Assembly: GCF_009711205.1 (NCBI RefSeq)
Contig: NZ_WMIG01000019.1
Location: 21,886-85,885 of the forward strand
Direction: 5' to 3'
Origin: Paracoccus litorisediminis
Lineage (GTDB): Bacteria > Pseudomonadota > Alphaproteobacteria > Rhodobacterales > Rhodobacteraceae
DNA: 64,000 nt
Both the position numbers and the translations under genes were made by a program. Below, in pieces: positions 8,281 to 16,961 of the stretch. Position 1 is the stretch's first letter. The number at the start of each line of letters is the position of its first letter. A model generated the notes under the pieces. It was given only the letters and a program-made list of their open reading frames with translations. It had not been told where the DNA came from and did not search any database.

Positions 8281-10202
8281 CACAGCACCAGCTGTCGATA
8301 GATCTCGGGCAAGGCCGAGATCAGCCTGTCGGGATCGCGGATGACCGAAAAGCCGCCCTGCCCGAAGATGCGCGGAAACCACGCCTGCGCGTCGCGGTCG
8401 ATGGTGATGCCATAGACGGAATGGCCCGCGCGACGCGCCTCGCGCACGGCCTTGGCGCTGTCCTCGATGCCGTGGCGGCCCTCGTAATGGTCCAGATCAT
8501 TGGGCTTGCCATCGGTGATGACGATCAGCAAGCGCCGCGAACGCGCCTGTTTCGCCAATCCGGCCGAGGCATGGCGGATCGCCGCGCCAAGCCGGGTGTA
8601 GAAACCGGGTTGCAAGGCATGGATGCGCGCCTCGATCCCCGATCCCATCGGCTCGTCGAAGCTTTTGCAATCATGCAGCCAGACCCGGTCCCGCTTGAGC
8701 GAGGAGAACCCCTGAATGGCGAAGCGGTCGCCACAGGCATCCAAGCCCCAAGCCAGCGCGGTCAGCGCCTCGCGCTCGATCTCGATCACCGGGCGACCCG
8801 TCACCGCGCTTTCCGTCGAGCGCGAGACATCCAGCAGGATCGAGACCGCAAGGTCGCGGTTCTCGGGTCGTGCCTGCTGCCAGATCCGGTCCGAGCCGCG
8901 CCCGGTCGCGCGCAGATCGGCGCGCGAGCGCAGTGCGGCGTCGAGATCGACCTCGTCCCCATCAGGCTGGGCGCGCCGGATCTGGCGGGCGGGGCGCAAT
9001 GCCTCGAACTGGCGGCGCACGGCCTCGATCCGGCGACGGCTGGCGGGGTCGGAAATGCCCTGAAACAGTGGGTCCGGCGTGACCGGCGCGGCTAGAACGC
9101 GGCAATGGTCGGGCAGCCAGACCCCGCCCCGCGCGTCCCATTCTGGATAGGTAAAGATCCCCGCCAGCCGCTCGCGGTCCACATCCTCGGGCGCAAGGTC
9201 CAGATGCAGTTTCAGCTTGGTCGCCGGGGCCTTGGAAAGGTGGCCGAGGACCAGTTCGTCATGGTCCTCGGCGGCTTTCTTGGCATTGTCCAGATCGTCA
9301 TCCTCGACGCGGCGGTTGATGTTCATGAACTCAGCCCATGAAAGCATGGCCTCGAACTTGTAAAGGATGATGCTATCCTTGCGCCCGGCCTGATCGGCGG
9401 CCATCCGGCGGGCTTTGCGCGCGGTGCTGTCGCCCGCCTCCTCGGGCGTGCCGGTCGAGGGAAGGCTGGCCACCTCGGTCGGCGCGGAACTGGCCGCCAC
9501 CCGCAGATCCGGCCAAAGCGGCACGGGCAGCATGGGCCGGTATCCTTTGGGGGCGCGCCAATGGGCGGGCGGATCGGCAAAGCCCGCCAGCAGCCCCGCA
9601 TTGGGCATCGCGGGATCGTCAAGCAGGTGACGCACAAGCCGCTCGATTTGGGCCTCGGTTCCTTTCAGGCGGGGGCGGTCGCGTTCGGCAAGATGCGCCG
9701 CGCAAAGCCTGTGCCACATCGGGCGCAGACCGGGCGCGGCGTCCAGCGTCGCTTTGGTCATGGCAAGCCCCACGCGGATCGCGGCCAGATCGGCGCGCAG
9801 GGGATCGGCCTCGATTGGCTGCGGCGCCGCATGGGCCGCCGATGCAGCAAGCCACAGGTAAAGCGCCTCATTGTCGTCGCGCCGGGGAAACATCGCCAGC
9901 TCGGCGGGCAGGCGCAGGGCCATGCCGTCGAAACTGGCGCACGGCAGGGTGTCGGCGTGAACGGCAAGCCTCCTGCGCCACGAGACGCGATGGCGACCGG
10001 CCTCATCCGCCACGGGTTTCAGCTCGATATCGGGCGCACCGCCAAGGCCGCGAAACAGCACCGCGATCCGGCCCCGCATCTCGTCGCAGCGAATGGCGGC
10101 ATCGGGATAGCGGCGCGGCGGGTCCATGCGCGAGGCAAGCATGTGCCACAGCTTGCCAACGGTTTCCTCGGGCTCCCAAGGGGCGATCTCGATATGGCCC
10201 AT
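8280..10202 (-). CDS. norD: NorD, von Willebrand factor A protein for NO reductase activation
   Basis: A 640-residue soluble protein. The N-terminal 400 residues are poorly conserved. The C-terminal VWA domain begins at about 450 with a MIDAS motif in SILLDVSRSTESA and continues through RRLLIVITDGKPNDLDHYEGR, the usual NorD/CbbO ending. NorD works with the AAA+ ATPase NorQ, as in the MoxR/VWA chaperone pairs, to insert the non-haem iron (FeB) into NorB. The gene starts 14 bp after norQ and ends in an ATGA overlap with norE. Confidence 0.93.
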   Translation of the reverse strand: MGHIEIAPWEPEETVGKLWHMLASRMDPPRRYPDAAIRCDEMRGRIAVLFRGLGGAPDIELKPVADEAGRHRVSWRRRLAVHADTLPCASFDGMALRLPAELAMFPRRDDNEALYLWLAASAAHAAPQPIEADPLRADLAAIRVGLAMTKATLDAAPGLRPMWHRLCAAHLAERDRPRLKGTEAQIERLVRHLLDDPAMPNAGLLAGFADPPAHWRAPKGYRPMLPVPLWPDLRVAASSAPTEVASLPSTGTPEEAGDSTARKARRMAADQAGRKDSIILYKFEAMLSWAEFMNINRRVEDDDLDNAKKAAEDHDELVLGHLSKAPATKLKLHLDLAPEDVDRERLAGIFTYPEWDARGGVWLPDHCRVLAAPVTPDPLFQGISDPASRRRIEAVRRQFEALRPARQIRRAQPDGDEVDLDAALRSRADLRATGRGSDRIWQQARPENRDLAVSILLDVSRSTESAVTGRPVIEIEREALTALAWGLDACGDRFAIQGFSSLKRDRVWLHDCKSFDEPMGSGIEARIHALQPGFYTRLGAAIRHASAGLAKQARSRRLLIVITDGKPNDLDHYEGRHGIEDSAKAVREARRAGHSVYGITIDRDAQAWFPRIFGQGGFSVIRDPDRLISALPEIYRQLVL

Positions 10203-10216
10203 GCTTGTTCCCTGCC

Positions 10217-11020
10217 CTAGCCCGTCACCGCGACGACGACATCCATCAGGCCCTTACGGATTTCCGGGTCGTCGGTCAGCGGCTCGATCATCGCGGCGCG
10301 GATGGCGCGGTGGAAATCCATGCCATTCGCGATCAGCGTCGCGGCATAGACCACAAGGCGGGTCGAGACCCCCTCTTCCAGATCCTGCCCCTTGAGCGCG
10401 CGCAGCTTGCCCCCCAGCCGCACCAGCAGCGCGGCTTGTTCCGGCCCAAGGCCGCTTTCCTGCGCGACCACCGGGATTTCCTGCGCGGGCTTGGGAAAGG
10501 TGAACTCGACCGACAGGAAACGCTGCCGGGTCGAGGGTTTCAGCGTTTTCAGGATGTTCTGATAGCCGGGGTTATAGCTCGCGACCAGCATGAAGCCGGG
10601 GGCGGCCTGCAATTCCTCGCCGGTGCGGTCGATCGGCAACATGCGGCGATCATCGGTCAGCGGGTGCAGAACCACGGCCACGTCCTTGCGGGCCTCGACC
10701 ACCTCATCGAGATAGCAGATCGCGCCCTCGCGCACGGCGCGGGTCAGCGGCCCGTCCATCCAGACCGTCTCGCCGCCTTTCAAAAGGTAACGCCCGATCA
10801 GATCCGCGGCTGACAGATCGTCATGGCAGGCCACGGTGTAAAGCGGGCGGTTAAGCCGGGCCGCCATATGCGCCACGAAACGGGTCTTGCCGCAGCCGGT
10901 CGGTCCTTTCAGCAGCAAGGGCAGGTTGGCGTGATAGGCCGCCGCAAAGACCTGGCATTCATCGCCTTGTGCCAGATAGTAGGGGGCTTGCGCCCCCTGC
11001 GTTGGGAACCGTCCGTCCAT
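10217..11020 (-). CDS. norQ: NorQ, MoxR-type AAA+ ATPase
   Basis: A 267-residue ATPase. The ATG at 11020 is preferred because GGAG lies 8 bp upstream; an upstream ATG (11038) inside norB is less likely. Walker A is LKGPTGCGKT, Walker B is GAICYLDEV, and the sensor region is MLVASYNPGYQ. NorQ pairs with NorD for metal insertion into NO reductase. It lies 4 bp after the norB stop. Confidence 0.95.
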   Translation of the reverse strand: MDGRFPTQGAQAPYYLAQGDECQVFAAAYHANLPLLLKGPTGCGKTRFVAHMAARLNRPLYTVACHDDLSAADLIGRYLLKGGETVWMDGPLTRAVREGAICYLDEVVEARKDVAVVLHPLTDDRRMLPIDRTGEELQAAPGFMLVASYNPGYQNILKTLKPSTRQRFLSVEFTFPKPAQEIPVVAQESGLGPEQAALLVRLGGKLRALKGQDLEEGVSTRLVVYAATLIANGMDFHRAIRAAMIEPLTDDPEIRKGLMDVVVAVTG

Positions 11021-11024
11021 GGCA

Positions 11025-12395
11025 TTACTCCGCTGCATGTTGGATGACGGGGCCGGGTTCGATGACCTCGCGGCGCGGGAAAAGCATGGCGTAGATCAGA
11101 AGATAGGCGCCGATCACGACCGCTGCGCCTGCACCGAAGCGCATCCAGTAGAACAGCACGATCTGGTCCTGCACCTCCATGTAATATTGGCCAAGGACGC
11201 GTTGCAGATGGGTCTGGATCGTGCCGGCGAAGGTCAGCACGAAAGTCATGAACAGCATGCCCCCCGACATCAGCCAGAAGGCAGCCATGTTCAGCACCTG
11301 ATTATAGGGATCGCGCTTGCGAAGCATCGGCAGGGCATAGGTGAACAGCGCAAGGTTGAGACAGACATAGGCGCCATAGAAGGCCAGGTGGCCATGCGCG
11401 GCGGTGACCTGCGTGCCGTGGGTATAGTAGTTCACCCCATGCAACGTATGCAGGAAGCCCCAGACGCCCGCGCCGAAAAAGGCCAGAACCGAGCAGCCCA
11501 GCGACCACAGCAGCGCGGCCTTGTTCGGGTGGTCGCGCCGCCCCTTCCAGACCATGACGAAGGCAAAGGCCATCATCGCGAAGAAGGGCACGATCTCGAA
11601 GCTTGAAAAGATCGATCCGATCCATTGCCAATAGCCGGGCAGGCCGATCCAGTAGTAATGGTGTCCAGTGCCAAGGATCCCCGAGAAAAGCGCCGTGGCG
11701 ACGATGACGTAAAGCCATTTCTCGACGACTTCCCGATCAACCCCGGTCAGCTTCAGCATCAGGAAGCCAAGGATCGAGGCCATGATCAGCTCCCACACGC
11801 CTTCGACCCAAAGATGGACGACGTTCCACCAATATTGCTTATCGAGCGCAAGGTTCTCGGGGTTGTAGAACGAGAACAGGAACAACAGTGCCAGCCCCCA
11901 AAGCCCCATCAGCAGGATCGACGAGATCACCGTCTTGCGCCCCTTGGCGACGGTCAGCGTCACATTCCACAGGAAGATCAGCGCCGCGACGACGATGCCG
12001 ATCTTGACCCATGTGGGTTGCTCAAGGAATTCGCGGCCCTGACGGCCCAGCAGGTAATTGCCCTCGAACAGGTTGAACAGATAGGTCACGACGACCCCCG
12101 CCGTGCCAAGGACGAGGATGGCGAGTTGCAGATAGGCCGCCTTGACCGAGTGGATCTCGCGTTCGGCCTCTTCGGGGATCAGGAAATAGGCGGCGCCGAA
12201 AAAGCCGGTCAGCAGCCAGACGATCAGCGAGTTGGTATGCAGCATCCGCCCGACCGAGAAGGGCAGGATTTCCGAGAGGAAATTCGGCTGGACATAGATA
12301 TAGCCGATGACCAGCCCCATCGTGACCTGCACCGCGAACAGGGCCAAAGCCACATAGATATAGGCCAGCGCAATTCTTTGAGATTGATATTTCAT
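11025..12395 (-). CDS. norB: NorB, nitric oxide reductase catalytic subunit
   Basis: A 456-residue haem-copper oxidase superfamily protein with about 12 membrane helices. The metal-binding histidines are in VVHLWVEGVWE (helix VI), GTGHHYYW (helix VII) and TAAHGHLAFYGAYV (helix X), with an N-terminal haem ligand in GRMLHTNSLIVW. Glutamates of the catalytic pocket (EGVWEL) are present. It reduces two NO to N2O in the cytoplasmic membrane, taking electrons through NorC. It starts 23 bp after norC with AGGAGAAAA before the ATG. Confidence 0.98.
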   Translation of the reverse strand: MKYQSQRIALAYIYVALALFAVQVTMGLVIGYIYVQPNFLSEILPFSVGRMLHTNSLIVWLLTGFFGAAYFLIPEEAEREIHSVKAAYLQLAILVLGTAGVVVTYLFNLFEGNYLLGRQGREFLEQPTWVKIGIVVAALIFLWNVTLTVAKGRKTVISSILLMGLWGLALLFLFSFYNPENLALDKQYWWNVVHLWVEGVWELIMASILGFLMLKLTGVDREVVEKWLYVIVATALFSGILGTGHHYYWIGLPGYWQWIGSIFSSFEIVPFFAMMAFAFVMVWKGRRDHPNKAALLWSLGCSVLAFFGAGVWGFLHTLHGVNYYTHGTQVTAAHGHLAFYGAYVCLNLALFTYALPMLRKRDPYNQVLNMAAFWLMSGGMLFMTFVLTFAGTIQTHLQRVLGQYYMEVQDQIVLFYWMRFGAGAAVVIGAYLLIYAMLFPRREVIEPGPVIQHAAE

Positions 12396-12417
12396 GATTT
12401 TCTCCTAACCCCGCTGA

Positions 12418-12870
12418 TCAGCCCGCGTCATTCGGCGGCCAGTTCTGCGTGTCGATCCGATCGGTCCACAGCAGGAAATCGCTCAGCGCCCGCATGTCTT
12501 CGTCGCTCAGATGGAATTGCGGCATCTGGCGGCGGCCCTCGATGCCGGTGGGCTGGGCCTCCATCCAGCCCTTGAGCGTGTCAAAGGCCGCGTCGGGATC
12601 GTCCTGCATGCCCCAGCGGGTCATCACATTGCCAAGCTCGGGGGCGAAATAGGCCCCTTCGCCTAGGATCGAGTGGCAGTTCACGCAGGACTTGGCCTCC
12701 CAGACATGCTTGCCACGCACGACGCTGTCGGTCAGACCGGCCTGATCGGTCGAGACGTTGACGACATACCAATGCCCATGTGCGAACAGGCCGATGAAGA
12801 TGAGGATGAAGAACAAAGACCCGCCATAGAAAATGTTCCGGGCCATGCTCTTTGTCAGAACTTCGCGCAT
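12418..12870 (-). CDS. norC: NorC, membrane-bound cytochrome c of NO reductase
   Basis: A 150-residue protein with one N-terminal membrane anchor (GGSLFFILIFIGLFAHGHWYVV) and one c-type haem site, Cys62-Val-Asn-Cys65-His66. The methionine ligand is probably in RRQMPQFHLSD. It passes electrons from cytochrome c or pseudoazurin to NorB. It is the first gene of norCBQDEF; the FNR/NNR-type box at 12933-12946 lies about 70 bp upstream. Confidence 0.97.
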   Translation of the reverse strand: MREVLTKSMARNIFYGGSLFFILIFIGLFAHGHWYVVNVSTDQAGLTDSVVRGKHVWEAKSCVNCHSILGEGAYFAPELGNVMTRWGMQDDPDAAFDTLKGWMEAQPTGIEGRRQMPQFHLSDEDMRALSDFLLWTDRIDTQNWPPNDAG

Positions 12871-12932
12871 GGCGAGCGCCTTTCGAAGCTGTTGCCGATG
12901 CCCCGATCATGCCTTCGTGAACCGTTCTCGCC

Positions 12933-12946
12933 TTAACATCGGTCAA
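12933..12946 (-). promoter_or_regulatory. FNR/NNR-type box between norC and the NnrT-like gene
   Basis: Read on the minus strand it is TTGAC-CGAT-GTTAA, close to the nir/nor boxes of Paracoccus. The centre is 69 bp before norC, so a start site at -41.5 would leave a leader of about 28 nt. It is the only such box between the divergent norC and the small gene at 13000. Confidence 0.7.
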
Positions 12947-12999
12947 GGACGAAAAAAGAATCTGATGCGATGCATGTTTTCATCGGCAAGGAGGCGAAA

Positions 13000-13221
13000 A
13001 TGACCGAAGGCTGGCTCGTCTGGAAACTTGCATTGCTGCTTTACGTCTTTGCGGCAGGGGCGGTCGCGATCAACCTGTTCCTGCTGGGCCTGCTGCTGCA
13101 AAGCATTGGCCTGTCTGCGATTTCGCCCGTGACGGCCGTTCTGGCCGCGCTGCCGCTGGGGATCCCCGCGGCATGGGCGGCGGGGCGATGGGTTCGCCGT
13201 CTGCTGGATGAGGCAGCCTGA
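13000..13221 (+). CDS. Small two-helix membrane protein, NnrT-like
   Basis: A 73-residue protein. The ATG at 13000 follows a strong AAGGAGG (12990-12996); an upstream ATG at 12970 has none. Two hydrophobic helices are seen (KLALLLYVFAAGAVAINLFL and AVLAALPLGIPAAWAAGRWV), ending in a charged tail RRLLDEAA. The pattern resembles NnrT, a small protein of unknown function near nor/nnr genes in Rhodobacter and Roseobacter. It is divergent from norC and may share the FNR-type box. Confidence 0.6.
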   Translation: MTEGWLVWKLALLLYVFAAGAVAINLFLLGLLLQSIGLSAISPVTAVLAALPLGIPAAWAAGRWVRRLLDEAA

Positions 13222-13232
13222 CCCAAAGACGA

Positions 13233-13859
13233 TCAGCCCGTCGGGCGTATGCCTATGTTACGATAGGCTTGAAGGCGGTGGCCGTCCAAGCCAAGCCGCG
13301 TCAGATCCGCCCGCAACCGCGTCATTGCCGCATCGTCGAAAACCTGCGGATCGAGTGTCGTACGGGTTTCAAATGCGACGCCGCTTTCCCGCAGCAACCG
13401 CAGGCTTTCATGGGCGCGGATGGCGCTGCCGGGAACGCCGGTCACACGGGCGTAATCCTGCGCGCCCGCCTTGATGTCGAAGCCGACCCAATCCAGCAGC
13501 GGCAGCACCTCGGCCATGCGGGCGGGATAGGCCCCGCCCGTATGAAGTCCCACGTGGTAACCCAAGGCGCGGACCTCGCGCATGGCGCAGGGCAATCCGC
13601 GCTGCAAAAGCGGCTCGCCGCCGGAAAAGACGACCCCATCAAGCAATCCCCGCCGCGTTTCCAGAAAGCGCAGGATCGCCTGCCAGTCATATGCGATGCC
13701 CCCGTCGCGGGGTATCAAGTCGGGATTATGACAATAGCCACAATCCCAAGGGCAACCCTGACAAAACACCGTCGCCACGATCTGATCCGGCCGATCGGTG
13801 AACGAGACCGGCGCAAAGCCGCCGACCCGGATATGCGGGTTGCTGTCAAAGCGCGGCAC
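13233..13859 (-). CDS. nrdG: NrdG, activase of anaerobic ribonucleotide reductase
   Basis: A 208-residue radical SAM protein. The GTG at 13859 is chosen: GAGGAAA lies 6 bp upstream, and the start overlaps the glycyl-radical gene by 14 bp. A longer frame to 13907 would overlap more deeply. The [4Fe-4S] motif is CPWDCGYC at about residues 36-43. A GG-E-x-L-like stretch (VFSGGEPLLQ) follows for SAM binding. It makes the glycyl radical on the small peptide encoded just upstream. It is the last gene of the nrdD operon. Confidence 0.92.
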   Translation of the reverse strand: MPRFDSNPHIRVGGFAPVSFTDRPDQIVATVFCQGCPWDCGYCHNPDLIPRDGGIAYDWQAILRFLETRRGLLDGVVFSGGEPLLQRGLPCAMREVRALGYHVGLHTGGAYPARMAEVLPLLDWVGFDIKAGAQDYARVTGVPGSAIRAHESLRLLRESGVAFETRTTLDPQVFDDAAMTRLRADLTRLGLDGHRLQAYRNIGIRPTG

Positions 13860-14025
13860 GGGTTTCCTCGAAATGCAGCCGCTCGTGGAACTCGCCCTTT
13901 TTGCCAATATTGAAAGACGAGGCGGGGCGGTGATAGCCCATCACCCGCGTCCAGACCTCGCAACGCTGGCGCTCGTCATCGCGCAGGGCCAGACTGGCAT
14001 CTGTCAGGTTCTTGTCGTGGATCAT
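13846..14025 (-). CDS. Stand-alone glycyl-radical domain of class III ribonucleotide reductase
   Basis: A 59-residue protein. AAGGAGG (14031-14037) precedes two ATGs; the one at 14025 has the better spacing. The C-terminal half reads RVMGYHRPASSFNIGKKGEF, the consensus of the NrdD glycyl-radical loop, with the radical Gly in VMGY. In most NrdD proteins this loop is the C-terminus of the same chain. Here the large chain ends after its zinc site at 14037 and the loop is a separate gene with its own ribosome site, 11 bp downstream. It should dock into NrdD much as YfiD replaces the radical domain of PflB. Confidence 0.85.
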   Translation of the reverse strand: MIHDKNLTDASLALRDDERQRCEVWTRVMGYHRPASSFNIGKKGEFHERLHFEETRAAL

Positions 14026-14036
14026 CATGGCCTCCT

Positions 14037-15791
14037 TCAGGCGGGTTGAGTGCCCTTGCGGGCAAGGATTTCGGCATCGCATTTCGGGCAGAACTCGTGC
14101 TCGCCCTCGAGATAGCCATGCTTGGGACAGATCGAGAATGTCGGCGTCACCGTGACATAGGGCAGCCGGAAGCGGGTCAAAGCCCGCCGCACCAGCTTGC
14201 GGCAGGCATCGGGCGAGGACAGGCGCGTCCCCATGTAAAGATGCAGCACCGTCCCCCCGGTATATTTGCACTGAAGCTGATCCTGCCGCGCCAGCGCCTC
14301 GAACGGGTCATCGGTGAAACCGACCGGCAATTGGCTGGAATTGGTGTAATACGGCTCGGCCTTGCTGCCGGCCTGTAGGATGCCCGGAAAGCGTTTCATA
14401 TCCTCGCGGGCGAAACGATAGGTTGTGCCCTCGGCGGGCGTGGCTTCCAGATTGTAAAGATGGCCGGTTTCCTCTTGAAACTCGACCATCCGCGCGCGGA
14501 CATGATCCAGCAGCCTCAGCGCGAAATCATGGCCCCAAGCCGTGGTGATGTCATGGCGATCGGAGGTGAAATTGCGGATCATCTCATTGATCCCATTCAC
14601 GCCCAGCGTCGAGAAATGGTTCCGCAGCGTTCCAAGATAGCGCTTGGTGTAAGGCAGCAGGCCGCCGTCGATCAGCTTCTGGACCTCGGCCCGCTTGATC
14701 TCCAGACTGTCGCGACCCAGTTGCAGCAGCTCATCGAGCCGCGCGAACAGGCCAGCCTCATCCCCGGCATGCAGATAGCCCAGCCGCGCGCAGTTGATCG
14801 TGACCACCCCCAGAGACCCGGTTTGCTCGGCGCTGCCGAAAAGGCCGTTGCCGCGCTTGAGCAACTCGCCCAGATCAAGCTGCAAACGGCAGCACATCGA
14901 GCGCACCATATGCGGCTCAAGCTCGGAATTGATGAAATTCTGGAAATAGGGCAGCCCGTATTTCGCGGTCAGCGCGAAGAGCCGCTCGGCATTTTCAGAG
15001 CCCCAAGGGAAATCCTTGGTGATGTTATAAGTCGGGATCGGAAAGGTGAAAACGCGGCCCTTCGCGTCGCCTTCGGACATGATCTCCATATAGGCGCGAT
15101 TGATCATGTCCATCTCGGACTGCAACTCGCCATAGGTGAAATCGACCTCGCACCCGCCGATGACCGGGTGTTGGTCGCGCAGATCCTCGGGGCAGATCCA
15201 GTCGAAAGTCAGGTTGGTGAAGGGCGTCTGCGTGCCCCAGCGCGAGGGCACATTCAGATTGTAGATCAGTTCCTGCATATTCTGGCGCACCTGATCGTAA
15301 CTCAGTGCATCCAGCCGGATATAGGGTGCCATATAAGTGTCGAAGGAACTGAAGGCCTGCGCCCCGGCCCATTCGTTTTGCAGCGTGCCAAGGAAGTTCA
15401 CGATCTGCCCGACGGCGCTGGACATGTGTTTCGGAGGACCGGCCTCGACCTTGCCGGGAACGCCGTTCAGCCCCTCGGTCAAGAGCGTCCGCAGCGACCA
15501 TCCGGCGCAATATCCGGCCAGAACGTCCAGATCATGGATATGCATATCGCCATTGCGATGCGCCGCGCCAATCTCGGGCGGATAGACCTGCGACAGCCAG
15601 TAATTCGCCACCATCTTGCCCGAGCTGTTCAGGATCAGCCCGCCCAGAGAGTAGCCCTGATTGGCATTCGCATTTACGCGCCAATCGGTTTGCTCCAGAT
15701 ATTCGCTGATCGTGGCAATGGCATCGACAAGTGCGGTTTTTCGATCTCGGGGAAAGAGCCTGAAATCCTGCGCGCTGGTGGTCGCGGTCAT
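14037..15791 (-). CDS. nrdD: NrdD, anaerobic (class III) ribonucleoside-triphosphate reductase, large chain lacking the glycyl-radical loop
   Basis: A 584-residue chain from ATG 15791 (MTATTSAQDFRLFP); a TTG at 15803 is possible. It carries the NrdD barrel, with signatures NSSGKMVANYWLSQVYPPEI, HIHDLDVLAGYCAGWSL and NVPSRWGTQTPFTNLT. Near the end are the zinc cysteines CPKHGYLEGEHEFCPKC, after which the chain stops at GTQPA. The usual RV-x-GY radical loop is missing and is found in the next gene. The enzyme makes dNTPs without oxygen, which suits a denitrifier. NrdR-type boxes lie directly upstream. Confidence 0.93.
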   Translation of the reverse strand: MTATTSAQDFRLFPRDRKTALVDAIATISEYLEQTDWRVNANANQGYSLGGLILNSSGKMVANYWLSQVYPPEIGAAHRNGDMHIHDLDVLAGYCAGWSLRTLLTEGLNGVPGKVEAGPPKHMSSAVGQIVNFLGTLQNEWAGAQAFSSFDTYMAPYIRLDALSYDQVRQNMQELIYNLNVPSRWGTQTPFTNLTFDWICPEDLRDQHPVIGGCEVDFTYGELQSEMDMINRAYMEIMSEGDAKGRVFTFPIPTYNITKDFPWGSENAERLFALTAKYGLPYFQNFINSELEPHMVRSMCCRLQLDLGELLKRGNGLFGSAEQTGSLGVVTINCARLGYLHAGDEAGLFARLDELLQLGRDSLEIKRAEVQKLIDGGLLPYTKRYLGTLRNHFSTLGVNGINEMIRNFTSDRHDITTAWGHDFALRLLDHVRARMVEFQEETGHLYNLEATPAEGTTYRFAREDMKRFPGILQAGSKAEPYYTNSSQLPVGFTDDPFEALARQDQLQCKYTGGTVLHLYMGTRLSSPDACRKLVRRALTRFRLPYVTVTPTFSICPKHGYLEGEHEFCPKCDAEILARKGTQPA

Positions 15792-15806
15792 ATTGCTATC
15801 CAATTG

Positions 15807-15853
15807 CTACCAATAATGGGGTTATCCGGAAACATGGATACAATATCTGGTGT
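15807..15853 (-). promoter_or_regulatory. Candidate pair of NrdR boxes upstream of nrdD
   Basis: ATACAATATCTGGTGT at 15838-15853 matches the NrdR consensus ACACAATATATTGTGT at 13 of 16 positions. A weaker copy, CTACCAATAATGGGGT, lies at 15807-15822 (9 of 16). The two are exactly 31 bp apart, the usual three-turn spacing of NrdR boxes, and the site sits just before the start codon, as expected for repression. Confidence 0.6.
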
Positions 15854-15994
15854 CTTTATCTTTGTGCTGGCGCAAACAGGTGTCGGAAATCTGACATGCG
15901 ATCTGCGGATGACCAAAGGTCGCAGCCGGCTTGAAATCCGGCCGATCGAGATGATCTGACTTTGTGAAACACCAAAATACAAAGGCCAGCCGCA

Positions 15995-16288
15995 ATGGAC
16001 CGCAATCAGATCGTGATGGAGGGTGGCAACTTCGTCGTCCCGGCAGACCTGCTGGGCGTGGCCTTGGGCGTCGAACCGGCATCCGTGCCGGAGATGATGC
16101 GAAACGGCCAGATCACCAGCCGTTGCGAGACCGGTAAGGACAAGGACGCCGGAACCTATCGGCTGACCTTCTATCACGCCCGCAACGCGCTGAGGCTGAT
16201 CGTCAATGAAAAAGGCGAAGTTCTGAAGCGATCTCGCTTCGCAACGCCGGGCCGGAACCCGACCCCCGAAAAAGGGTCGGGTGAGTGA
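15995..16288 (+). CDS. DUF6522 family protein
   Basis: A 97-residue soluble protein (MDRNQIVMEGGNFVVPADLLG). The core pattern (LGVEPASVPEMMRNGQITS, then YRLTFYHARNALRLIVNEKGEVL) is that of DUF6522 proteins, which often lie among denitrification or respiratory genes of Rhodobacteraceae. No catalytic motif is seen and the function is unknown. It is divergent from nrdD and convergent with ric. Confidence 0.75.
   Translation: MDRNQIVMEGGNFVVPADLLGVALGVEPASVPEMMRNGQITSRCETGKDKDAGTYRLTFYHARNALRLIVNEKGEVLKRSRFATPGRNPTPEKGSGE
16258..16281. terminator. Hairpin between DUF6522 gene and ric
   Basis: A perfect 8-bp stem CCCGACCC/GGGTCGGG with an 8-nt loop lies in the last codons of the DUF6522 gene, followed by TGAGTGATTTTCCC. 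It sits between convergent genes and could work in both directions. Confidence 0.5.
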
Positions 16289-16295
16289 TTTTCCC

Positions 16296-16961
16296 TCAGA
16301 CGGCCACGGCGCGCGGGAACAGGACGGTTTCCTCCAGCGCGATATGGGCGACGACATCATCGCAGAGTTTGTGCAGGCCGGTGTAAAGCGCCGTCCAAGA
16401 GCCGCAGGCTCCGATGGGCAGGCTAAGCCCGTTGGTCAGATGTTCGATCCGGTGCAACAGGGCGGTGGCGTCGGCATGATCCTCGTTCATGATGCGGATC
16501 GGCTCGGCCAGATGCGCGCCCGCGCCGTTCAGGATCGCGGGGAACAGGATCTGCTCTTCCATGTTCATATGGTTCTCAAGCTCGTCGCGGAGCGCGATCA
16601 TCGTCTCGGTCAGACCTAGCGGCGCCTCTTCCTGGTCGCCGTGAACGGTCTCGACCCGATTGGCCAATTGGATCAGGAAATCCAGTTCCTCGCGATGGGC
16701 GGCGTGATAGCGGTCCAGAATATGCCGGATCAAGTCGGGCGTCTCTTGCGGCGCGGAGCGCCCGGCGCGGTCGATCAGATCCTGCAGGCGAGAGGTCAGC
16801 GCGGCCAGGTCCAGCCCGGCCTTTTCGGCGGCCTGTTTCAGGCTCAAATCGCCGCCGCAGCAGAAGCTGATCTCGGAATTGCGAAAAATTTCGGCCGCGC
16901 CCGGCAGCTTGGCCGCGATGTCGCGCACGGTGGTTTCAGCGGCAAGAAGAGTATCGCTCAT
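16296..16961 (-). CDS. ric: Ric/ScdA-type di-iron protein for repair of iron-sulfur clusters
   Basis: A 221-residue protein. The N-terminal ScdA domain shows the ISFCCGGDLSL motif (Cys34-Cys35). The C-terminal hemerythrin-like part supplies the histidines and glutamates of a di-iron site (DRYHAAHREEL, ELENHMNMEEQILFP, MNEDHADATALLHRIEHL, DVVAHIALEETVLFPRA). Members (YtfE, ScdA, DnrN) repair Fe-S clusters damaged by NO. It is the last gene of the ubiD-ubiX-ric operon, with a 4-bp ATGA overlap to ubiX. Confidence 0.92.
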   Translation of the reverse strand: MSDTLLAAETTVRDIAAKLPGAAEIFRNSEISFCCGGDLSLKQAAEKAGLDLAALTSRLQDLIDRAGRSAPQETPDLIRHILDRYHAAHREELDFLIQLANRVETVHGDQEEAPLGLTETMIALRDELENHMNMEEQILFPAILNGAGAHLAEPIRIMNEDHADATALLHRIEHLTNGLSLPIGACGSWTALYTGLHKLCDDVVAHIALEETVLFPRAVAV

